Source: Fragum whitleyi
Lineage: Eukaryota; Mollusca; Bivalvia; Cardiida; Cardiidae
Assembly: GCA_948146395.1 (NCBI GenBank)
Contig: OX411544.1
Location: forward strand, 40,717,419 to 40,781,418
DNA length: 64,000 nucleotides
Direction of reading: 5' to 3'
Below are positions 1 to 11,423 of this stretch, piece after piece (the stretch's first letter is position 1; the number at the start of each line of letters is the position of its first letter). A model generated the notes under the pieces. That model saw nothing but the letters and a program-made list of their open reading frames with translations. It did not search any database and was not told where the DNA came from. Position numbers and translations under genes: made by a program.

Positions 1-422
1 TTGGCCCATAAATATGGGCGTGGCAGGTTGGGGCTTGAGTTCCTTCTGAATGATGGTGACTTGTATTACCTTCTATTTTCACTATCTCACTTTCAAATTT
101 TGATATGTTGGAACCACTGGAGCCATACAGGCCCTCGGGGCCTCTTGTTTTTAGATAAGCATACAAAAGTAATGTGGAGCCGAAAGAAGTAGGTCGCGAA
201 AAAGTTTGTCAAATGTCAGAGAGTACTTTGCTGGGTTCAAAAGAAAATGGAACATCATGACAGAAGATGAATGGAACAAAAATTGTCATGCTACCAGAGT
301 GTGCTACGTGTGGTCATCTGTGATAGAGGATTGTCTCCGGAAGATGTTTCATCTCTGTGGTACATTTGTTTCACTCGTCGAAAAAAAAACAGCCTTCATA
401 AATGCTTGTGCCATTGGTGTTA
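1..422. other. Unassigned sequence at left edge
   Basis: Two open frames (1-192 and 206-529) encode nothing I recognise. The second runs into a repeat that occurs elsewhere in the window, which argues against coding. A short palindrome, GGCCCTCGGGGCC, lies near 131-143. Confidence 0.3.
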
Positions 423-2144
423 TAATTAAAAACATAGTGAAATTGACACTTATTCTGATCAATACCATTCTTAAACGCTCACTTAACGCTCCATTCATTC
501 ATTGCAAACACTCAATCAAATCGATTTAAAACGCTCCAAATTTTAGAAAACATTTCGAAATCGGCTAAAACAATCAACATTTAAATCAAATCGATCAAAT
601 TATTCTGCGATGATATTTGATGGTGTTGATTTTAAAGTGTCTTGAAGACACACAAATTGAAAATAACGTATACTTTGTTGAAGGGTGGTTATAAATATGG
701 CTTATTTTCTTCATCTTGAACAATATCAGCGATAGAAATTAACCTCCCTTTAATTTCACTCAAACCTCGCTCCTCGTGCTCATTCAATTTAATTTCAAAA
801 TTATTCCAAAGTTATTTATCTTGTCAATTTCACGATGTTCTTAACTGTAATAATGAATGAAAATGTATGATCGATTCAATATGACCATGGCGAATGAAAG
901 GTATCAATCAGTTCACGGTTACAAAATCGCCAAACTCGAAACCGTTCACGGTTTAGAGGGTTAATCTGAAGAAGCCAAACGAGTGCATGTTTCTTGAATT
1001 TCCTTCATCACTGCTACAGTTAAAAACACCATGAAATTGACAATCATTCCGATCAAAATCATTCAAAATCATTGACTCAGCGCTCCATTTATTCATTTTA
1101 AGCACTCACTCAAACAATCAAAAACGCTCAAAAATCATTCAAAAGATTTAAGATCAACAACGGATTTTAAATTAAATGTAGATAGAAAAAAAATCGCGAT
1201 TTCCCTGACCTAATTGAAGAAGTATGAAGCTATTCATTGAACTTGTATTCAAATTTTATTAAAGGGACGTTATGAATATAGCTGATTTTGTCCATCCTGG
1301 ACAAAACTAGAAATATTGGATTACCTCCCTTTAATCTCACTCAAAACTAGCTCCACGCACCCATTCAATTTCATCCCAAATTCATTCATTTCGTCAATTT
1401 CACGATGTTCTTAACTGTAATTACGAAAATGTTACTAGAGTTTCTTTTAACACGACCGCAGTTAAAAACATCACGAAATGAACAATCATTCCAATCAAAA
1501 TCATTCACTCACCGCTCCATTCATTCATTTCTAACAATCCCTTAAAAGCATTAAAAAAAGCTCGAAAATCATTAAAAAATATAAAATCAACAACAGATAT
1601 TTAATCAAATATAGACAGATAAAATATCAATTTCCCTGACATTATTTAACAAGTAGGAAGCTTTTCATTGAACTTGTATGCGAATTTTATTAAAGTGAGG
1701 TAATGAATATGGCTAATTTTGTTCATCTTGAACAAAATTAGAAATAATTGATTACCTCCCTTTAATTTCACTCAAAACTCGCTCCACACACTCACTCAAT
1801 TTCATTCCAAAACCATTCATTTAGTCAATTTCACGATGTTCTTAACTGTAATAAAAATGAAAATGTATGATCGATTCAGTATGTCCATGGCCAAATAAAG
1901 GAGCTCAGTTCACGGTTACACATTCGCCAAACTCGAAAACGTTCACGGTTTATAGGATTAATCTGAAGAAGCCAAACGAGTGCATTTAACTCGAATTTCC
2001 TTCATCAATGCTCAAGTTAAAAACATCATGAAATTGACAATCATTCCGATCAAAATCATTCCAAATCAATGACTCAGCGCTCCATTAATTCATTTTAAGC
2101 ACTCACTCAAACAATCAAAAACGCTCAAAAATCATTAAAAGATA

Positions 2145-3287
2145 CACTTAGCAAAAAAAGAAACTTTACATACTTCTGGGTCTGTTTCTAATGGCTCAAA
2201 GTATTTGTGTGCTAATAGAATTGGCATGCACTAATCAGGCCAACTAAAGAGATTATACCGATGCAAGATTTGTCTCGGTTTCACCGCACCCGGGCTCGTT
2301 CGTTTGTCACTTCCGGTTTTAATCTCATACCCGTGTTTGGCTATCCATAGTTCATTTAGAGTACTTTTTGTTACCAAATCACATGTATTCCTTATCACTG
2401 AAACAAAAAAACCAAAATATTTCGCACATTCTTATTGAAACGGGTATGTCACGGATATCGAAAAAAGACAAATAGAGTTTTGGGTATGCTGAGGTCTTGC
2501 ATGTCTGATAACCAAGTCTCCCTTCAGTTGGCTACTTGTGGCAGGCAATTCACCAATTAACGACTCGATTCAGCGTCTGCCTCTCAATCCTGAAGTCTCG
2601 AATTCGATCCTCGGTTCGGCCATATTCAATTCCCATATTTGACAAAAATCATCTTGACTCACGTCATTTGTCCCCCACCAATGGGCCATTTCTACGCCCA
2701 AGTTGGAAGGGCAGCTTGTGGCTCGCATGGAATGATCTGGTTGTACCGTAAGAAGCGATATGAAACCAGTGGTAGGTGCACCAGCCGTTGGATGCAAAAT
2801 TGTCGAAAGCGACGTAAAACCCATATAAACAAACACTAACAACAAAAAAAAACGGTTCGAAACCATTTGAGATATCGTTCGAGTTAAGATGGGTTCCTTA
2901 TAACGTCAGGTTGAGGTGTTGTTACCATTGCAGATTTACCTCATAAATTAATCCAAGAAAACGCTTACTGCAAAACAATTATGGGTCTTCGACTCAGACG
3001 TTGGTCACACACGATAATGAAACGACTGTATGGGCGTAAAATGCCAAAACCAATACTCGATTCACCATCCGAACATTTTCTGTCTGTTTTGTGATTTTTG
3101 AAATCGATCCCTCTGTCCTTAGACCATCAGTAAAATCTTTATTTTATTGAAATCCAGAATTGATCCTTTAATTATCCGACGGATATTTTCTTTAAGTTTC
3201 ATGTAATATATGCCTTTGCATTCTATATTGTTTCAGTGGAAAAACAAGCCCGTAAAAGTCATGTAAAGTTTCTTATTTTGCTAAGTA
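2145..3287. mobile_element. 1.14-kb inverted-repeat element nested in array unit 4
   Basis: The left end CACTTAGCAAAAAAAGAAAC and right end TTTCTTATTTTGCTAAGTA are inverted copies continuing over about 28 bases. The surrounding unit resumes exactly after it (compare 1130-1160 in unit 2), so this is an insertion. Flanks are TA-rich, consistent with a TA target. No transposase frame was seen. A SINE lies inside. Confidence 0.75.
2515..2850 (+). mobile_element. tRNA-derived SINE copy
   Basis: A degenerate tRNA-like head (B-box-like GAATTCGATCCTCGG near 2598) is followed by a body and the tail GTCGAAAGCGACGTAAAACC with AAACAAAC repeats. The tail is shared with the SINE at 41295. Confidence 0.6.
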
Positions 3288-4257
3288 TATAAGATCAACA
3301 ACGGATTTTAAATTAAATGTAGATAGAAAAAAAATCGCGATTTCCCTGATATATTTGAAGAAGTATGAAGCTATTCATTGAACTCGTATTCAAATTTTAT
3401 TAAAGGGACGTTATGAATATGGCTAATTTTGTTCATCCTGAACAAAATTAGAAATATTGGATTACCTCCCTTTAATTTCACTCAAAACTCGCCCCAAACA
3501 CTCATTCAACTTCGTTCCTAAATCATTCATTTCGTCAAATATCCGATGTTGTTAACTGTAATAATGAATGAAAATGTATGATCGATTCAATATGATCATG
3601 GCGAAATGAAAGGCCTCAGTTCGCGGTTACAAAATCGCCAAACTCGAAATCGTTCACGGTTTAAAGGGTTAATCTTCAGAAGCCAAACGATTGCATGTTA
3701 CTCGAATTTCCTTCATCACTGCTACAGTTAAAAACATCGTTAAATTGACAATCATTCCTTTCAAAATCATTTACTCCTAACACTCAAACCATTAAAAAAC
3801 GCTCCAAAATCATTCAAAAATGTAAGATCAACAACAGATTTTCAAATCAAAATTAGCTTAAAAAATCGCGGTTTTCATGACATTATTGAAGAAATAGGAA
3901 GCTATTCATTAATCTTGTACGCATATTCTATTAAAGTAAGGTTATGAATATGGCCATCTTTGTTCGCCCTGAACGAAATGAGAAATATTTGATTACTTCC
4001 CTTTGTTTTCACTCAAAACTTGCCCCACGCACTCATTCAATTTCATTCCAAAACCATTCAACTCGTCAATTTCACGATGATCTTAACTGTAATCACGAAA
4101 ATGTATGATCGATTCAACATGACCATGGCGAAATGAAGGGCCCCATTTCACGGTTACACAAACGTTTAACTCGAAACCGTTGGCGGTTTTATAGGGTTAA
4201 TCTTGAGAAGCCAGACGATTGCATGTTACTCGAATTTCCTTCATCACTGCCACAGTT

Positions 4258-5229
4258 AAACCTTAGAATGCTGAATGAAACTGCGTAAAATATAAACAAA
4301 CCAACTTCTTATCGGCCACTGCATAATTCATCTTTTTGATACATTCACAATACGATAATTGAAGAAAATATTACTTTCACAGAAAGACCGATCAATATCG
4401 AGGATTTTGGTAAAAGAATTAATCAAAAGGGACTAACAGAATGCGTATAGGAGACAAAAGGAGAAACAAACCCTACTTTCAAAGTCACAAAACTCGCAAA
4501 ATGTAGGGAAATTTCAAGATTTCGGTCGAAGAAACACCGTTATGTTGTTGAAAAAGTTTTGACTGTTCACTCCCTTTAATGTAACAGATTAGAAATAAGC
4601 TACGAAATCATTATTTTGGGCGCATTTTCGTAAATGAGATGAGTTTGTTAAATTTATCCAACCCACCAATATTATTTTTGAAATTGGGGGAGACGGTGAC
4701 CAAGTTCACGAACAAGTTACGGTGCTTTCTTCGAATAATTTTATCGTTGAATTTTGGTGTAGCCGTCTTCCAAGTGAAGAGGCTACCTGATTTCAACAAA
4801 CACTTGTATCTTCGACGTTATAAAATATACTTTTCTGGCTATATTTGAGTGACAAATTAGAAATTGGCTTAAGTTTATGTGCTTAACGTACTTTATGCAC
4901 TTATTGTGAATCAGCCCTGTGTTCCGGATGTAAAAACGTTTCGCGAGCGCTTTGAGATGATACCCCGCTATGCACGTGCAATGTGCAAAGCGAGGTGTCA
5001 TTTCGAAAACGCTTCGCTAACGTTTTCATCCTCAACGCAGGGCTGTATTAATTTTAAAAGTATTTTTTTCATCAATTTTGACTGAACGGGGAAACACGTG
5101 ATATAGACAAGGATCAGATCGCACATATGTATTACAGACTGATCATTGTCTATACAACCTGCCAATGCATGAATTGACACTCTTTACGAAAATATGTCCT
5201 AGAAATTTCACCTTTTCTCTCATTTTTGC
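4258..5229. other. No gene seen
   Basis: Short open frames on both strands overlap each other and match nothing I know. The stretch 4895-5085 contains a short inverted repeat around CGCTATGCACGTGCAATGTG. Confidence 0.3.
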
Positions 5230-5400
5230 AATAAAGAAATAGAATAATCGTTTGTTTTTTTGAGTAAGATCGATTAATATTTCATTTCGTGAACAACAAA
5301 AGCTATATTTTCATTCGTGGCTCCGCCACTCGTGAAAATATAAGTTTTGTTGTTCACTCAATGAATATAAATCGATCTAACTCTGAAACAAACGATTATC
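5230..5400. repeat. Palindromic repeat
   Basis: Arms of about 60 bases meet at GTGGCTCCGCCAC near 5320-5332. The left arm holds TTCGTGAACAACAAAAGC and the right arm the inverse, flanked by ATAATCGTTTGTTT and its inverse. Half copies recur near 51185-51290. Confidence 0.7.
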
Positions 5401-5494
5401 CTCTATATATATTTTCAGGAGTGGTAGAGCCACGAGTTAAAATAAAGCTTTTGTAATTCGGAATTTTTTTTATACACGATCGCTATACAGCCTA

Positions 5495-5757
5495 TATGTG
5501 ACCGTCACGCAAAAAAGGACCATCTGTGTGGTGCGTAAAGTGTCGACCCTAGTCAGACTGCGCGGTTTGAGAAGACTGTCTAGGGTCTAAACTTTTCGCA
5601 ATGGGCTTATTTTCTGAATCTAGAATGTTCAAGCTCCCTTCCAGTGAAAGAATTTTTGAAATGCGACCTCTGGTTGACAAATGCTGGACCCAATCTCTTT
5701 TTCAAATGTTCATTTTACAAAGTTCCCAGATGGTCCTTTTTTGCGTGACTGGTTACA
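5495..5757. mobile_element. 260-bp MITE, ends TGTGACCGTCACGC (family D)
   Basis: The left end TGTGACCGTCACGCAAAAAA and right end TTTTTTGCGTGACTGGTTACA are inverted. An internal hairpin pairs CCCTAGTCAGACTG with a near inverse. Further copies lie at 37290-37557 and, inverted, at 45855-46125. Confidence 0.75.
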
Positions 5758-5989
5758 ATTATGCAACGTCCATGATGGCGTTACTTATTGGGCTGTGCTT
5801 AGATTAAAGCGTCAGCTGAGAGTCGAAATGAACGTAAGCGGGGAATAAGTTTTTAACAAATTCACAGGCTAGGCAGTGCGTTTATCAAATGATAATTGCA
5901 ATCCAATAAAATAAAGCATTCTGATTGGTTCAAATCGCATCACGTGGGGAATTACATTGAACTTTATTATAGGGATGAGTGTCTTCTTC

Positions 5990-6115
5990 ACTGCGTTTAT
6001 TTGGGTATAAAGTGCAATTGCCTTAGCTCATGGTAAATAACGCCCGTAGGGCGTAGGGCGTTATGTTTAAGCCATGTGCTAAGGCAATTGCACTTTATAC
6101 CCCAATAAACGTAGT
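5990..6115. repeat. Palindrome with 55-bp arms
   Basis: AAGTGCAATTGCCTTAGC and its inverse GCTAAGGCAATTGCACTT flank a centre at CGCCCGTAGGGCG. A one-arm copy lies at 45208-45300. Confidence 0.75.
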
Positions 6116-6119
6116 AAAC

Positions 6120-7600
6120 ATTTCTAGCGGTTCAAAAATACGATTTTTACTTACTAGTAATGTGTATTTTCAGATTATTGAATAGAACTTATCATTTAAT
6201 CAAAGAAATGTCAACTAGAATTTATAAGTTGATTCCGAAGAAATCGCGGTTATCTGAATCAATCGATCTTACCACTGGAGAAATCCTTCTTTGAATAGAA
6301 TTTGATATCTTAGTTCTATTTTATTCAGTTTGATAAAATGTTTACTGTTTAGGATGTTCTCAAATAGATCAGTTTATGACAACATCATGTGTTTATTTTT
6401 TCATCTTATTTATTATTCTCTCTTTTTTTTTTTAATTCATTTTCCTTTTATTTTATTTCATATTGATTGAAGTTAGAATCTCCATCTTCTTTTCTTTATA
6501 TCGTGCATAATTTTGGAGCATTTTAATTGAATCACTTATTATCAATATAATTATTATTGTCGAGTGACATGAAATTTAAAATACAAATCAAATCAAGCAT
6601 GTGAAATGCGATTGTTTTTAATCATATTTATTCTGATTTGGCTTGGTAACGGGGGAAGTCAACGTCGGGTTCTGAAAAATAACGTAGGTTGGACATTTTT
6701 GGGTGACTTTTGTATTTATCAATAAAATCATTACTTTGAGGCCGAGAATTGAAAGAATCATATCGTTGTAAACAGAAATGAAAATGTTTTTTTCTTTAGA
6801 AATTTTAATTCAATGCAACAAGTTAAAGATATAATATATTATTTAGGTGGAAAATAGCAATTCTTAATTATAGACGTCAAAAAATGACAGTGGGACATTT
6901 TTGGCGACTTTTATATTTTCGCTATGCTTCTTAACGGCGCTTCAAACAATTATTGTATTTATATTTTTCTAGAGAAAATGTATTTTTAAATGTTAAAACA
7001 GTTTGATCGGTGAATTTTACATAAAACGGTATAGACAAGAACGCGACTTCACTTACATCGTCGTTAAAGTCGGACACTTTGTATCTTTTTTAATCTATCA
7101 TTCGTGCGATCTTCATTTTTCCAAATACACTTTAAAAAATAAATACTGGCGAAACCAGAAACATTATTACTTGGTCCAGATATTAAATTATTATTGTGTT
7201 TACGGCCAAGTAATTAAGACAGCAAAATGAAAGACCTCGACCGGAGGAAAGTGTAACGCGGGACACGTCGTTTTTACACTATTTTTATACGTTAAGAAGG
7301 CAATAAAACCTATGCACATTCAACATAATACGGATCTTATCAAATAATCATGTAGAATGTTATTTGATGCAAAGTTTGGTGTATATTTCATTAATTTCCG
7401 ACAAATAATAAGGATTTTATAGAAAAACAAGCTAACAATGTCGACCTTTTTGTTAAGTGTCACCAGTATCTTGCGTAACGTCTTATTATTCTCATAGAAT
7501 CCAACAGTGGATATTTTTAAACTTTTGGTATTGATTTTTATATCGAGCTGTGTCACTTATATTATACAAGGAATCTCAAAAATCGCTTTTATATGAAAAA
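6120..7600. other. AT-rich stretch, no gene seen
   Basis: No frame here resembles a protein family and no repeat family described here is complete. C-terminal exons of the radial spoke locus were looked for and not found. Confidence 0.35.
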
Positions 7601-7621
7601 GATAATGGTTGAACAACATAC

Positions 7622-7764
7622 TGTCATCTTCTCCGAGTGGAGTTAACAATGGTGGGCCCATTACCGGTTCCGGTTCATCCGGTTCCTGTCTCCTCTTCCT
7701 CTCCCTCACTCTCCCCCTTTTCATTGAAATCCTCTTTAGGTTGTACGGGATTGGTTTAAACATA
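7622..7764 (-). pseudogene. RSPH4A-like exon with stop and frameshift
   Basis: One minus-strand frame reads NPVQPKEDFNEKGESEGEEE then EETGTG and a TGA. The next frame reads EPDEPEPVMGPPLLTPLGED and ends at a GTATGT donor (7621-7616). Together they follow the family order 'C.W.NP.Qk...acidic...evGPPLLTPi.ED', so one base has been lost or gained between them. Upstream, TAA at 7758-7756 sits where the conserved Trp is expected and TAT where the Cys is expected. These changes argue that the exon is broken, not merely divergent. Confidence 0.7.
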
Positions 7765-8262
7765 TTTTATTCAGATAATTTACATGTTTGTATATGTATG
7801 ATTACAATATATATGAAATGGATTAGAACGAAAGCTAGGAGCTTATATTGTTCTTCTCCAAATAACCAGTTATTTTTTCATACGGTGTGATCTAAATTGA
7901 ATAAATAGTAAGAGTATATGAAAATAAATACAATAAATTTTAGAAGGTCGATGTAACGCTATAATAGCTATTTTAAATATAGAAAAAGAAAAAGACGAAG
8001 CTGAAATAACAAAAATTTTGGGGTGGGCGGTGGTGTTGGTGTTGGGGACAAGATTGCTTATCACACAAATGTCACCTACGTTATGCCTGGCAGAACTCAG
8101 AAGAGGATTTGCGTCGAGTGTAATAATTCGAAATTTAGTTAAAATATATCTACATTTACAAAACATTTATATATACATGTGAATACATAAACATGTATAC
8201 TCACACATGTATAGACGTTCATAATGGGAATCTATTGAACATTCTAATATCAAATTGGATGA
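7765..8262. other. No gene seen; 3' flank of the LINE
   Basis: AT-rich sequence with a run of ATG/TGTATA-rich words at 8160-8215 that may be LINE 3' UTR. No polyA-like tail or target duplication could be fixed. Confidence 0.3.
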
Positions 8263-8680
8263 TTAGAACCTTCCACTCTTTTTTATAAAATCATGCACAG
8301 AGGCAAAGATTTGTTGATTTTCTGTCAAAGATAGCTCTTGTATTCCAAAGAGAATGGTTCTAAGGTTACATTCAGATATTTGATTTATTTCGTTAATCAT
8401 AGATTGCCTTATGGTACGATAAAATCTACATTCAAGGAAAAAATGTTTAGTTGACTCTATTTTCCCTCAACGACATAATGGTGACTTAACTACATTTTTA
8501 TAGAAAAGATCTTGGTTAAGAGAACTACACTTATTTCTAAGCCGCGTGTGTAGGATTTGAAACTTTCTTTCCCCAAAGTTAAGAAGTTTGTTTACAGAAG
8601 GTTTATCAAGATTGATAAGACGCTTGAAAGCCGATAAAGATTCTGCATTTTTTTGGCTTTCTGTTAAGAGATTCCATTCG

Positions 8681-10804
8681 TTAATAGTAGCTGGTAGAAA
8701 TGAGTTTTGATAAAGATTGGTTCTGCAATGTAAAATTCTGAAGGTTTGTTTCATTTCTTAAGTTGTATGATGAACGATTAGCTACAGTGGGCGGAACAAG
8801 GGAGGATAGATAATTTGGAACGAGGCCGTTTCTCATTTTGTAAAATAATACCAATCTGTGTTTTCGCCTACGTTCACTTAATGATTCCCAGCCAGTTTCC
8901 ATATTAAGGTTCTCGATTGATACGAGCTTTGTACATCCTGAGACTATTCTTGCGGCTTCGTTCTGGATTTTATCGAGTTCCTCTTTTTGATATTGGTACA
9001 AATTATCCCAGATAACATCATCGTACTCGAGAATTGGTCTAATATATGAAAAGTAAATTGTTTGAAGTGCGTTGCGATCCAATCTATATTTTAATTGTCG
9101 TAATATGCCAATCTTTTTCCATGCTTTTTCTGTAATTGATTTTACTTGATGATCCCATGTGCCGTTATCAGAAAAGAAAATGCCTAAATGTTTATGAGTT
9201 TCCATCGTCGGAATTGCTACGTTTGACATAGTAAGAATTGGATGTGGTTGTTTATTACGCTTCCTAGATATAACCATAAATTCTGATTTTGAAGGATTGA
9301 ATTTTACTAACCACTTCTCTGCCCAATTTTGAATTTTATCAATGTCTGATTGCAATACTGAATATGTCTCATTTGGGTTTTCTACTAATTTTAGGAGGCT
9401 TGTGTCATCGGCAAACAAATTTATATTAGACTCTATGTTACTAACAATATCGTTAATATAGACTAAGAACATTAGGGGGCCTAAGATAGAGCCTTGTGGT
9501 ACACCTGCCTCAACTAAACAGAGATCGGATGACCCTCCCGGGATTAAAACTCGTTGGTAGCGGTTGGTGAGATAATCTCGAAACCATTCTAAAAGTTTTC
9601 CGCCTATTCGAGCTAAATTTAATTTGAAAATAAGACCATGATGCCAAACTTTATCAAATGCTTTGCTAATATCAAAAAATACTGCACGAGTTTCAAATCC
9701 ATTATCCAGGGCTTTACAAATTTTATCGTATAGAAATGTTAACTGGTTGACTGTTGAATCTCCTGGTATAAATCCAGACTGAGACGGAGTAAAAAAGTTA
9801 TGTTCGCGCAAATGATTGTAGACGTTTTTAAATATTATTCTTTCCAAAGCCTTCTCCATTGTATTTAGTAGCGATATGGGTCTATAATTCGAAAGAATAG
9901 AAGGGTCCCCTTTTTTAAGAATCGGGCAAACATGGGATATTTTCCAAGACGAAGGAACCCGACTTTTTTGCAAACAGAGATTAAAAAGATTACAAAATGG
10001 ACGAGCTATTTGTGGGGCCGCTTCTACAAGAATTCTGTTATCTATGCCATCAGGACCTGACGCTTTGCCTACAGCAAGGTTTTGTAATACATCCATGACA
10101 TCTGATTCCGTTACAACAATATTATTCAATGGTAATCCTTCAAATGAATGATACTCGCTAGGTAACGAATGTAAAGAATCGTCAACAGTAGATTGATTAG
10201 AAAAGAAATGATTAAATATATTTGCTTTTTCATCTTCGTCGGTAACGAAGGTATCATTGGTAGGATTAAGTAAAGGTGGAAACGAGATTGATTGGTTACT
10301 GGATGAGGGCATAAGCGACTTGATTGCTTTCCACCAATCTTTTGCATTCAAAGAACCCGTTGTTATCTTCTGAACTGTTTGATCAAATTTCACTTTTTTT
10401 GTGTTTCTAATGCAAGATATGACTTCGTTTCTTAATTTCCTAAATTTTAACCAATGTTGTAAAGAGTTAGTTTTTTTTGCCTTGCTATAATAACGTTTCC
10501 TTTGTCGGATTTTCCTCTTAATTTCTTGTGTCATCCAATCAGACTCATTTGGTTTTATCTTTACTGTTTTGTTGGGAATAGTTTGAGATGCTGTATCAAT
10601 AATAATTTTAGTTATATTTTGGGTGTAAATATCAAGATCTTCATTGAAAGCGTTGTCCCAGTTAATTTCTGATAATACATTACGTAATTGATCATAATCA
10701 CCGTTTCTATATTGCCAGATTTTACGTGTAATAGATTTCGATTTTGGTTTCAAAAAGTTAAATACGCCGAAAATCGGAAGGTGGTAGCGTACGCTTTGAT
10801 TCAC
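8681..10804 (-). CDS. LINE reverse transcriptase open frame
   Basis: This is a 707-codon frame that is still open. Visible motifs in order are SGPDGIDNRIL, NYRPISLLNTMEKALERII, SGFIPGDSTVNQL, FFDISKAFDKVWHHGLIFKL, GVPQGSILGPLMFLVYINDI, the catalytic FADDTSLL (FADD at residues 464-467, 9404-9415), FNPSKSEFM and HKHLGIFFSDNGTWDHQ. This is the RVT_1 fold of non-LTR elements, which copies element RNA at a nicked target. The first residue is an arbitrary ATG downstream of a frameshift from the endonuclease. The last 24 or so codons run past another frameshift near 8745. Confidence 0.92.
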   Translation of the reverse strand: MNQSVRYHLPIFGVFNFLKPKSKSITRKIWQYRNGDYDQLRNVLSEINWDNAFNEDLDIYTQNITKIIIDTASQTIPNKTVKIKPNESDWMTQEIKRKIRQRKRYYSKAKKTNSLQHWLKFRKLRNEVISCIRNTKKVKFDQTVQKITTGSLNAKDWWKAIKSLMPSSSNQSISFPPLLNPTNDTFVTDEDEKANIFNHFFSNQSTVDDSLHSLPSEYHSFEGLPLNNIVVTESDVMDVLQNLAVGKASGPDGIDNRILVEAAPQIARPFCNLFNLCLQKSRVPSSWKISHVCPILKKGDPSILSNYRPISLLNTMEKALERIIFKNVYNHLREHNFFTPSQSGFIPGDSTVNQLTFLYDKICKALDNGFETRAVFFDISKAFDKVWHHGLIFKLNLARIGGKLLEWFRDYLTNRYQRVLIPGGSSDLCLVEAGVPQGSILGPLMFLVYINDIVSNIESNINLFADDTSLLKLVENPNETYSVLQSDIDKIQNWAEKWLVKFNPSKSEFMVISRKRNKQPHPILTMSNVAIPTMETHKHLGIFFSDNGTWDHQVKSITEKAWKKIGILRQLKYRLDRNALQTIYFSYIRPILEYDDVIWDNLYQYQKEELDKIQNEAARIVSGCTKLVSIENLNMETGWESLSERRRKHRLVLFYKMRNGLVPNYLSSLVPPTVANRSSYNLRNETNLQNFTLQNQSLSKLISTSYY

Positions 10805-11423
10805 CTACCCCCGAAGTTAGCAGTGAGGTCTTGTTTCCCACAAGTAAAAGATCAATTAAAGACGAGGAATGCTCTGTAAAATGGGTATGCTCTTCAATAC
10901 ACTGTTCTAGATTAAACTCGTTGCACATTGCTTCAACTTTACGGTGGGGCTGGTTCGGCAGTGAATTCCAATTGAAGTCGCCCATTATGATAATATCCCT
11001 GATACCTGTATCAAATGCAAGACCAAGAGAATTATCAATTAGAGAATTATAAATTATATCGGCATTTGGTGGTCTATAGAATACACCGTAAAGAACGTTT
11101 CTACTATTTGATAACTTAATTTCGATCCAAATATTTTCTAATCTATTCATTTCTAAATCAGGCCTTCGTTTATAGGCGATGTTGTCTTTAACATACAATA
11201 TTACACCTCCATGTCTATCACCTACACGATCTTTACGTTCAGGACATTGGAAAGAGGGAAATGATAAATCGTTAGAGGATATTCCTTCATTCAGCCAAGT
11301 TTCCGTAAATGATAAAACATCGAAACAGGAAAACTCTGAGATAAGAATATCTTTTTTGTGAAGCATACTCTGAACATTATAATGTATGACGGACAGGTAG
11401 TTTGGGAGATTCAAGAAGTTTTA
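10758..11423 (-). pseudogene. LINE endonuclease domain
   Basis: It is read in the same frame as the upstream 2A-bearing segment after TAA at 11421-11423. Motifs of the exonuclease-endonuclease-phosphatase fold are YNVQSM, FTETWLNEG, HGGVILYVKDNIAY, YGVFYRPPNAD, IIIMGDFNWNSLP and SSSLIDLLLVG. The HLPIFG that should close the domain lies in the other frame (start of the reverse transcriptase frame), which places a frameshift at about 10795-10815. It normally nicks target DNA for insertion. Confidence 0.85.

Larger units (their letters stand above)
423..4257. repeat. Tandem array of five foldback units of 400-570 bp
   Basis: Each unit begins near CAGTTAAAAACATCGTGAAATTGACA and ends near its inverse GTCAATTTCACGATGTTCTTAACTG. 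Units lie at about 423-851, 1016-1420, 1459-1850, 2014-3560 (interrupted) and 3728-4089. A 165-bp spacer containing GATCGATTCAATATGACCATGG and TTCACGGTTACA follows units 1, 3, 4 and 5, so the spacer is part of the repeat. After unit 2 it has shrunk to about 38 bp. Single copies of the foldback unit without spacer occur elsewhere in the window. Ends reading TA-CAGT...ACTG-TA suggest a Tc1/mariner-type MITE. Confidence 0.85.

Noticed and set aside
206..529. 107-codon frame near the left edge
   Set aside because: Its last third lies in a dispersed foldback repeat and the rest matches nothing known.
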